In this document: in pieces, positions 6,029 through 11,248 of the stretch
Layout: every line of letters starts with the position of its first letter
Numbering within the stretch: position 1 is the first letter of the stretch
Origin: JBEKCP01 sp050014815
GTDB lineage: Bacteria > Planctomycetota > Planctomycetia > Pirellulales > Thermoguttaceae
Length of the DNA: 11,248 nucleotides
Reading direction: 5' to 3'
Assembly: GCA_050014815.1 (NCBI GenBank)
Contig: JBEKCP010000123.1
Location: 1 to 11,248, forward strand
Program-made: the position numbers and the translations under genes
The notes under the pieces: generated by a model
Told to the model about the DNA's origin: nothing
The model's database searches: none
Seen by the model: the letters and a program-made list of their open reading frames with translations, nothing else

Positions 6029-6055
6029 TTTCAGATTTTGGATTTCAGATTTCAG
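6029..6055 (+). repeat. TTCAGATTT intergenic repeat, copy B
   Basis: CTTTCAGATTTTGGATTTC followed by AGATTTCAG, matching the repeat at 3787-3816 apart from the end, where copy A has a few extra bases before the CTTGA. Confidence 0.5.
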
Positions 6056-6091
6056 GTCTTGACGTGAACCCAAGAACAAAGGGAACTCTCT

Positions 6092-6925
6092 ATGGCAGCG
6101 AGTGAGAACTTGAAGGCCCTGGTCGCCCAGATGCCCAACGGGGGCATGTACACCAACGAAAACGACGTCGACAAGGAGCGGATCGAAAAGACGATCGCCG
6201 AGATCGCCAAGGGCGGCAAGGAAAACGTCCTGGGCCTGATCGACATGCTGGGCGAGCCTGGCAGCGAGCAGGACGCCAAGCCGCACTATGCCCTGCACTG
6301 CCTGGGCAACTACATCCTGATCGCCAAGGACGACAGCGCCCGGCGGCAGTTCGCCGAGACGCTCGCTTCGCAACTCACGAGCGACCGGTCGAAGTATATC
6401 CGCGGTTATTTGTGCCAGGAACTGCAATGGGCCGGGCGCAAGGAGGCCGTGCCCGCGCTGGCGAAACTGCTGCTGGACGAAGAGTTGGTCGATCCGGCGG
6501 CGATGGCGCTGGTGGCGATCAAGGACGGATCCTCGGAGGCGTTGCGGGCGGCCTTGCCGCAGGCCAAAGGCCGCTGCCGGCTGGTGGTCTTCCACAGTCT
6601 GGCGGCGCTGGGCGATGCCGGCTCGGCCGCCGAGTTCAGGGCGGCCATCAAGGATCCGGATCGCGAGGTCCGCCTGGCGGCGTGCGCCGGCCTGGCGAAG
6701 ATCGGCGATGCCACCGCCGTTGACCTCTTGCTCCAAACGGCGGGCGCAGAGCCCGGCTGGGAGCGGATCCAGGCCGCGAAGCACTGCCTGGTGCTGGCCG
6801 AAAAGCTCTTGGCCGCTGGCAAGAAGCAGGACGCAACGAAGATCTACTCGTCGCTTCGCGATTCGCGCAGCGACCCGTCCGAGAAATACGTTCGCGACCT
6901 GGCCGAAAAGGCCCTCGCCGGTTGA
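6092..6925 (+). CDS. Small HEAT-repeat protein, copy B
   Basis: Paralogue of the gene at 3855 (277 against 278 aa), with the same architecture and no signal peptide. The N-terminal loop differs (NGGMYTNENDVDKERIEK against NADGRGMYCTDIDKDKIEK, the only indel region). From about residue 152 (LRAALPQAKGRC) to the end only about 6 of 125 residues differ from copy A, while residues 10-150 differ at many more. The AAAGGGA ribosome-binding site and the spacer are conserved. The stop codon TGA at 6923 overlaps the first two bases of a dispersed GAGCGGCCGAAGGGG repeat. Confidence 0.85.
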   Translation: MAASENLKALVAQMPNGGMYTNENDVDKERIEKTIAEIAKGGKENVLGLIDMLGEPGSEQDAKPHYALHCLGNYILIAKDDSARRQFAETLASQLTSDRSKYIRGYLCQELQWAGRKEAVPALAKLLLDEELVDPAAMALVAIKDGSSEALRAALPQAKGRCRLVVFHSLAALGDAGSAAEFRAAIKDPDREVRLAACAGLAKIGDATAVDLLLQTAGAEPGWERIQAAKHCLVLAEKLLAAGKKQDATKIYSSLRDSRSDPSEKYVRDLAEKALAG

Positions 6926-6995
6926 GCGGCCGAAGGGGACCGTCCCCGACCAACCTTCGGTCGGTGCCCGGCGGCGAAATCAGCTTGTTTTCATG
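6924..6995. repeat. Dispersed GGGGAC-GTCCCC repeat, copy 1
   Basis: Starts GAGCGGCCGAAGGGGAC and ends GCGGCGAAATCAGCTTGT followed by TTTCATG. The same order of blocks is at 10462-10514. It contains two hairpins: GGGGAC-C-GTCCCC (6935-6947) and CCGACC/GGTCGG (6946-6951 with 6959-6964), which overlap and cannot both form. It lies at the end of the HEAT B gene, where the two transcription units converge. A T-run is missing, so an intrinsic terminator role is unproven. Confidence 0.6.
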
Positions 6996-7152
6996 ATTGT
7001 GTGCTGGTCCACCGCACCGCGGGGCAACCGAAGATCGCAGCAACGAATACCGCCCCACACGCGGCAGAAGAACAGTCCGTTACGCACCACTATCTTCCGC
7101 AATATACGGCTCGTGGAAGACAAATAGCCTCGTTCCACTCCATCCTGCCCGA
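6996..7152. other. Rest of the convergent intergenic gap, nothing recognised
   Basis: Lies between the HEAT B stop and the transporter stop on the opposite strand. A short inverted repeat (GTGGAA...TTCCAC around 7114-7140) is visible. I see no gene, RNA gene or convincing terminator. Confidence 0.4.
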
Positions 7153-8586
7153 TTATCGCAGGGGGGAAGAGAGTTCTCCATCGTAGCGGTTCTCGGCTGC
7201 CATCATCGACTCGTCGCGGATTTCGCGTTCCGGATTTCGGATCGATTGTACGGGAATGTCTGCCGTGCCGCCGAGCGCCAGTCTCGCCTGCGTCCTACCC
7301 AGGACAGCCGCCAGCGCAACCCAGGCCAGTCCCAGCGGCAGCACCGCGGCGGCCAGGCCTGCAATGCCGGGGCCCATCGCGAACATCGAGCCCTCGGCCA
7401 ATGCGCCGCTGGCATCGCCGGCGCGGGACATGAACGTGTCGAGGAACGACTTGGCCTTGAATTTCTGCTCCCGGGCGATGACGGTGAACAGCGTTTCCCG
7501 CGAGGGGCTGGTGAAACCGTTTAAGACGGCACGGTACGTTGCCCCAAACAGAATGCACGCGGCCAAGGTCGGCATCGCGGCGAGCGAAGCGAAACCGGCG
7601 ATGGCCACCAGCGGCAGTACGGCCAGGGCCATGCCGACTCCGAGCAGACGCATGGCCCGGCCGGCCAGCAACGCCTGGGCCAGCAGCGTTGCCAATTGCG
7701 CCCAGACGTCGATATGGGCGAACAGGACGGTGCGCTGCTGCATGGTTGCGGCGGCCTCCGCCACGATGCGCAACTGTGTAAAGTGGAACATGGTGTAGAC
7801 CATGGAGGTCAGCAGTATGAACAGCGCGATCCCGCGCAGGTAGGATGAGTGGCCCAGATCGGTGATTCCGGCCAGCCACTGGCCGCCGATGGGCTCGGAG
7901 GCCGTCGGCTGGAGCGACCGACCCGCGCGCGTCCAGGCGACGAATCGGGCCGTCCACACGGCCGCCTCCAGCAATGTCGCGGCGATCAACAACAACGCGT
8001 AGGGCCCCAGCCAATGGGCGATGCCTCCGGCACAGGCCGAACCCGCCACCGCCCCCAGGGTGCCGCCAATGGCGATGGCCGGAAACAGCCGCTTGCTCTC
8101 GGCGATGTTGAACAGATCGGCCATCAACGCCCAGAACAGCGACACCAGCAGGAGGTTGAACAGCGAATGGAAAACCACGTAGATCCAACCCGAGGACCGC
8201 ACCAGTACCGATTCCTGGCCGGCGTATTCGGGCAGCCACGCCAAGACCACGTAGAAGCCCAAGAGCACCGCCCCGCAGAAACGGAAGGAGACGGTGAGGA
8301 GTATGCGCCGGGACACCCGAGAAATGAAGTATCCGAAGGCCGGCATGGCCACCAGCAGAAGCGGAACGGAGATGAGGATCAGTACCCGCAGGGTCTCGAT
8401 CCCGGATCTCAGGCCGACGGCATCGCGGAGCGGGCGCAGGATCATGACCGCCATGAGAACCAGGAAGAAGAGCATGCCGGACGCCAGCACGGTCCGGCCC
8501 TCGCCTTGGCGAATATCGGTAGCACCGGCCAGCACGCGGTTGACCAGCCGGGTCGGCGAAGGAGACGGGGTGAGGGTCTGAGGCAT
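7153..8586 (-). CDS. Putative NTP/NDP-exchange (ATP/ADP translocase-like) membrane transporter
   Basis: A 477-aa integral membrane protein with about 10-12 predicted helices (for example near residues 34-52, 65-86, 97-117, 134-158, 168-188, 192-212, 250-270, 313-335, 339-355 and 400-430). The opening motif IRQGEGRTVL...MILRPLRDAVG (25-57) and the block FNLLLVSLFWALMADLFN, then ESKRLFPAIAIGGTLGAVAG (143-182), are characteristic of the NTP/NDP-exchange transporter family in the MFS clan. Known members exchange ATP for ADP in plastids and intracellular bacteria; free-living bacterial members have unknown substrates. The start is 24 bp after the HEAT C stop with a weak GGAAG, so the two genes are probably co-transcribed. 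The last ~30 residues (SIRNPEREIRDES onward) are encoded by intergenic-repeat-like DNA, so the tail is probably an extension beyond the original stop. A general MFS carrier is the main alternative. Confidence 0.7.
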   Translation of the reverse strand: MPQTLTPSPSPTRLVNRVLAGATDIRQGEGRTVLASGMLFFLVLMAVMILRPLRDAVGLRSGIETLRVLILISVPLLLVAMPAFGYFISRVSRRILLTVSFRFCGAVLLGFYVVLAWLPEYAGQESVLVRSSGWIYVVFHSLFNLLLVSLFWALMADLFNIAESKRLFPAIAIGGTLGAVAGSACAGGIAHWLGPYALLLIAATLLEAAVWTARFVAWTRAGRSLQPTASEPIGGQWLAGITDLGHSSYLRGIALFILLTSMVYTMFHFTQLRIVAEAAATMQQRTVLFAHIDVWAQLATLLAQALLAGRAMRLLGVGMALAVLPLVAIAGFASLAAMPTLAACILFGATYRAVLNGFTSPSRETLFTVIAREQKFKAKSFLDTFMSRAGDASGALAEGSMFAMGPGIAGLAAAVLPLGLAWVALAAVLGRTQARLALGGTADIPVQSIRNPEREIRDESMMAAENRYDGELSSPLR

Positions 8587-8610
8587 CGGGATCTTCCGGT
8601 GGACACGGAC

Positions 8611-10422
8611 CTATTCCCTTTTCGGCGTGGTCGCCTCGCGAATGAGGGCTTCGGCCTCGGGCGAGCGGATGCGTTTGAGCACCTCGACCACGAGCGTCCT
8701 TTCCTCGTCCCGGCTGGCCAGCCGCAATGCCTCCTTGCACATCGCCAGCCGCTGGTCGTTTGGAACGTCCAACTGGCGGGCAATGCGAATGTAGCCGCGC
8801 AGCGCACGTATCTTGAACTTCGGATCGGCCGCCGTTTTCGCCAAATCGAGCAATACCGGCACGGCATCGGTGCTCATCCATTCACCCAGTACCCGGGTGG
8901 CTGCGTCCTGAAGCTCCGGGCTGGCGTCCTTTGCCGCGGCCGCAACGGCCCCCAATGCCTTGGCGCCGCCCATCGCCCCGAGAGTTCCGAGGAAACTGCA
9001 CTTTGCCGGCACTGTTGCCTGAGACATCGCGGCGATCAGCTTCTCTGCGCAAGCTTCGCGATCCGGCATGCGGACACATGCCCTGGTCAGCGCCGTTCCC
9101 GCCACTTTCGCGTCTTCGGCATCTTCCGACTTGACGACGCGGCTAATCAGGAACGGAAGTTCTGAGGGGCCGATGGTCTCTCCCAACGCCTGGAGTGCGG
9201 CGCGGCGGGCCTGCGAATCGGGGTCCTCCGCCGCCTTGAGCAAAGTGGGAACTGCGGCCGCGATCCGCCGTTGTCCGGCAAGCTGGATGAGCAGTTGACG
9301 GACCTTCCCTTCTGCCTTGGGCAAGCGGGCGGCAACGTCGGCGTCCAGTTCCTTGCCCGGAAGGTCTGCCAGCGCCGATATGGCGGCTTGCGAGACTTCC
9401 CCGTCAGTCTCGGTCGCGGCGTCCAACAGCATCGGCACGCACGCGGTGCCGCCTTGGCGGCCGAGCACTCGGATCGCAGCAATCCGCACGTTGGCCGCTC
9501 CCTCCTTGGCCGCCACGAGCACCGCCGGTGACGCCGTGGCATCGCTTCGATCGGCCAGCGCAAGAACCAACAAAGCCTGCCGATCCGGCGCGGCTTTGGC
9601 CAATTCGGCTTCCAAGGCCGCCGTCGCTTCGCGGCCGGGAAGCTCGCGGGCAACTCGCAACCCAAGCGCGAAGAACGCCTTGTCGGTCGATCGAAGCTGT
9701 TCGATCAACAGCGGGACTCCCGCGGCTCCTTGGGCCAGGATCGCTCCGCGAGTCGCTTCGAGGACCTTCTGTTTCGGCACGTCGGCCTTGCGAACCAGCT
9801 CATACAGCTTCAGCGATTCGTTGCGATTTGCGGCGGCCAGGTGCCGTTCGGCACAGAGAATACACCCCTCGGCCACGGCGGGCCGAACCGCGGCCGGCGC
9901 AGCGGCCAACGACTGTTCCAAGGTTTTCGTGGCCGATTCGCCGCCGATACGGCCCAGCGCAACGGCCGCGGCCGCGGCAACCTCGGCGTCCGCATCCTTC
10001 AATCGCGGGATAAGCGCGTCTACCGCCTTCGCGTCACGGCGGACGCCGAGGGAATTGATGGCGCCGACCAGCAGCTTGCCCTTGAGCTTGCCCGTTGCCT
10101 CGCGCAACGCGTTGCCGGCGGCCGGATCAGGGATCGCCTCGAGGGCGATCCGCGCCCAAGAGGCGAGCTGTTGGTCTGAAAGAAGCGCCGCCAACGCCGG
10201 GACGGCATCCTTGTCGCCGCAGACGGCCAATTGCTTGCAGGTGATTGCCTTGTTCTGCGGTGGCGCGTCCGACTGCAGTATGGCGATGAGCTTGCTCTGA
10301 TTGTCGGCGCTGGCGCCCGGTGCGGGGGCTTTGGCGCCGGCAGGACCTTTGGCGGAAACGACCGCGGCAGCCAGGGCCGAAATGAAAACGGCGCACGCTG
10401 CGAGATACTTGCTCTTGAACAT
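8611..10422 (-). CDS. Large secreted HEAT-repeat protein
   Basis: A 603-aa protein made almost wholly of HEAT repeats, with a Sec-type signal peptide (MFKSKYLAACAVFISALAAA, likely cut after VVSA at residue 24) and an Ala/Pro/Gly linker (25-40). It is therefore probably periplasmic and serves as a binding scaffold. Repeat examples are KDAVPALAALLSDQQLASWA (71-90), DADAEVAAAAAVALGRIGG (143-161), NVRIAAIRVLGRQGG (311-325) and DPDSQARRAALQALGETIG (400-418). Residues 62-210 align with residues 104-255 of the small HEAT proteins, including AERHLAAANRNESLKLYELV against AEKLLVAGKKQDAMKIYSSL. The frame is open 57 codons further upstream, but GGAGAG (10428-10433) five bases before this ATG and the signal peptide settle the start. 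Downstream of a Gfo/Idh/MocA gene and upstream of the transporter, all on the same strand. Confidence 0.85.
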   Translation of the reverse strand: MFKSKYLAACAVFISALAAAVVSAKGPAGAKAPAPGASADNQSKLIAILQSDAPPQNKAITCKQLAVCGDKDAVPALAALLSDQQLASWARIALEAIPDPAAGNALREATGKLKGKLLVGAINSLGVRRDAKAVDALIPRLKDADAEVAAAAAVALGRIGGESATKTLEQSLAAAPAAVRPAVAEGCILCAERHLAAANRNESLKLYELVRKADVPKQKVLEATRGAILAQGAAGVPLLIEQLRSTDKAFFALGLRVARELPGREATAALEAELAKAAPDRQALLVLALADRSDATASPAVLVAAKEGAANVRIAAIRVLGRQGGTACVPMLLDAATETDGEVSQAAISALADLPGKELDADVAARLPKAEGKVRQLLIQLAGQRRIAAAVPTLLKAAEDPDSQARRAALQALGETIGPSELPFLISRVVKSEDAEDAKVAGTALTRACVRMPDREACAEKLIAAMSQATVPAKCSFLGTLGAMGGAKALGAVAAAAKDASPELQDAATRVLGEWMSTDAVPVLLDLAKTAADPKFKIRALRGYIRIARQLDVPNDQRLAMCKEALRLASRDEERTLVVEVLKRIRSPEAEALIREATTPKRE

Positions 10423-10427
10423 CGTTG

Positions 10428-10433
10428 CTCTCC
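10428..10433 (-). promoter_or_regulatory. Ribosome-binding site deciding the start of the large HEAT gene
   Basis: GGAGAG on the minus strand, five bases before the ATG at 10422. It rejects the longer reading whose extra N-terminus is encoded by the dispersed repeat. Confidence 0.75.
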
Positions 10434-10461
10434 ATTCTTTCTTGTGATTCAAAGTGAAACC

Positions 10462-10553
10462 GAGCGGCCGAAGGGGACAGTCCCATTTTCGCGGCGAAAT
10501 ACGCTTGTCTTCATGGTCGGGTCGTGTCCGCCGCGAAAATTGGGACAGTCCCC
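10462..10553. repeat. Dispersed GGGGAC-GTCCC repeat, copy 2, forming a long inverted repeat
   Basis: Starts GAGCGGCCGAAGGGGAC like the copy at 6924 and shares GCGGCGAAAT, CTTGT and TTCATG. Here the element is closed by an inverted second arm: 10473-10496 (GGGGACAGTCCCATTTTC, then GCGGCG) pairs with 10529-10553 (CGCCGCGAAAATTGGGAC, then AGTCCCC), a 24-25 bp imperfect stem with a ~32-base loop. It fills the gap between the third oxidoreductase and its HEAT gene. It has the look of a MITE or REP-like element without coding capacity. Confidence 0.65.
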
Positions 10554-10573
10554 GCGAACGCTTACGAAAATGT

Positions 10574-11248
10574 TCAGAACCTCCACGGCTCACGAAGCGC
10601 CTCGGACCGTAACCGGTTGGCTTCCGCGTCGTCGAGAAACTCGTTCTTCTTGGGGTCGTAAACGAGCTTGCGGCCGAGAAAGATCGCGATGTTCACGGCG
10701 TGACAGGCAATATGCGACTGGCACGTTGCATCGGCGTTGGCCCTTGGTTGGGCCCGCGACTTCACGCAATCGAGGAAGTTGCGGATGTGGAAGGTTGCCG
10801 GATACCCGCCGATCTGGGCCACTTGCTTGCCCGCAAGCAGTGCGGGCGAACTGACGGCCAGTTTGCCGCTGTCGCCGGCCTCCACCCAGCCCGCCTCTCC
10901 TTCGAATCGCACCGGGCACGAACCGAGCCCGAGCCAGCCGTCGCCGCGGACGACCAGTTTCACGCCATTGGCATAACGGGCCGTCGCTCGGCCGCCCTCG
11001 ATCGGAAAATACTCGACGGGCGCCGTGTCGTCGGCATTGTTCGCCCATTGGCACATGTCCACGCAGTGCGAGCCCCATTCCAGGATGCCGCCGCCGACAA
11101 GCCCGCCCCCTTTCTCGAAGCCGCCGCCGCTGAGGCATCCGCGGCTGAACGGCCGCCAGGCCGCGGTGCCGAGGTACATGTCCCAGTCGAGCTCCTCTTT
11201 GGGCGGTTCCGGCATGGCGGGTCCCCAACCGCTGCTCCCGGTTGCCAT
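10574..11248 (-). CDS. Gfo/Idh/MocA family oxidoreductase, third copy, partial (5' end outside the window)
   Basis: Only the C-terminal 224 residues are visible. A Met falls on the window edge, but the N-terminal Rossmann domain, EKP motif and any Tat signal of a normal ~430-aa member are missing, so the gene must continue past 11248. The visible part has LDWDMYLGTAAWRPFS, matching DWDLYCGPAPLRP in copies A and B; GGGILEWGSHCVDMCQWA, where the family Asp/His motif lies (His61 with a Glu rather than an Asp before it); and the ending EANRLRSEALREPWRF. It is clearly more distant from A and B than they are from each other. It is followed on the same strand by the large HEAT gene after about 150 bp that hold a repeat element. 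Confidence 0.85.
   Translation of the reverse strand: MATGSSGWGPAMPEPPKEELDWDMYLGTAAWRPFSRGCLSGGGFEKGGGLVGGGILEWGSHCVDMCQWANNADDTAPVEYFPIEGGRATARYANGVKLVVRGDGWLGLGSCPVRFEGEAGWVEAGDSGKLAVSSPALLAGKQVAQIGGYPATFHIRNFLDCVKSRAQPRANADATCQSHIACHAVNIAIFLGRKLVYDPKKNEFLDDAEANRLRSEALREPWRF

Larger units (their letters stand above)
4705..6925 (+). repeat. Tandem duplication, copy 2 (oxidoreductase + HEAT cassette)
   Basis: Copy 2 of the unit. Offsets to copy 1 are 2240 bp for the LRR tail and for both ends of the oxidoreductase gene, 2237 for the HEAT start and 2234 for the HEAT stop, so only a few small indels have accumulated. Identity is very high in the leader, the first ~170 bp of the oxidoreductase gene, the inter-gene spacer and the last ~375 bp of the HEAT gene. 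It is clearly lower elsewhere. Confidence 0.9.

Noticed and set aside
2760..6784. Two long minus-strand open frames of 671 codons each (2760-4775 and 4769-6784) lying antisense to the cassettes
   Set aside because: They mirror the plus-strand genes in GC-rich DNA, have no recognisable domains, and their equal length follows from the tandem duplication. The plus-strand proteins carry all the family motifs.
2465..6925. Considered as a composite transposon, with the insertion sequence moving the cassettes
   Set aside because: There is only one insertion sequence, on one side, and the duplication borders do not match its ends or target.
6935..6964. Considered as an intrinsic terminator for the HEAT B gene
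   Set aside because: The stems are GC-rich but no T-run follows, and the sequence is part of a dispersed repeat also found in a non-terminal position.
7849..9165. A 438-codon plus-strand open frame across the transporter and HEAT genes
   Set aside because: Rich in His, Arg and Gln with no motif. It is the shadow of two well-supported minus-strand genes.
9317..10300. A 327-codon plus-strand open frame opposite the large HEAT gene
   Set aside because: The Ala/Ser-rich composition is what the complement of Ala-rich HEAT repeats gives. No domain is visible.
10423..10593. A 57-codon extension of the large HEAT protein
   Set aside because: It is translated repeat DNA and runs past the end of the upstream oxidoreductase gene. 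A signal peptide and GGAGAG mark the start at 10422.

Overview
The window looks like chromosomal DNA of a planctomycete, probably a member of the Pirellulales or a relative. This is an inference. It rests on high GC, Tat-exported Gfo/Idh/MocA oxidoreductases with the C-terminal ending typical of the group (EANRL...PWRL or PWRF), secreted HEAT-repeat proteins, leucine-rich-repeat and beta-helix gene remnants, and short intergenic repeats such as TTCAGATTT and GGGGACNGTCCC elements.

Layout, left to right. Positions 1-249 hold no convincing gene, only a run of small perfect hairpins. Positions 250-595 (minus) are an eroded, frameshifted remnant of a secreted beta-helix-type protein. Positions 694-2204 are one insertion sequence of the IS1202/ISNCY type: a single DDE transposase, 26-bp imperfect terminal inverted repeats starting TGT, and an extra subterminal copy of the repeat at each end. 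Next comes a near-consensus promoter (2238-2267), a strong hairpin, and the last ~30 codons of an LRR-type gene.

Positions 2465-6925 are a tandem duplication with a 2240-bp period. Each copy starts with the same LRR-gene tail, then a Tat-signal Gfo/Idh/MocA oxidoreductase (406 aa in both copies), then a ~278-aa HEAT-repeat protein. The two oxidoreductases are about 79% identical by my count. Identity is uneven: very high at the cassette ends and lower in the middle.

On the minus strand from the right edge come the 3' half of a third, more distant Gfo/Idh/MocA gene (10574 to beyond 11248), a secreted 603-aa HEAT-repeat protein (8611-10422), and a membrane protein resembling NTP/NDP-exchange (ATP/ADP translocase-like) carriers (7153-8586). 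This set converges on the duplicated cassettes. A 227-bp gap at 6926-7152 carries a dispersed repeat that occurs again between the third oxidoreductase and its HEAT gene.

How the genes may work together (inference): a Gfo/Idh/MocA oxidoreductase is followed by a HEAT-repeat gene three times. The N-terminal third of the large HEAT protein aligns with the two small ones, so the pairing looks like one old module present in three versions. Substrate and partner are unknown. Tat-exported oxidoreductases of this family are generally thought to act on sugars or sugar derivatives. No tRNA, rRNA or CRISPR array was seen.
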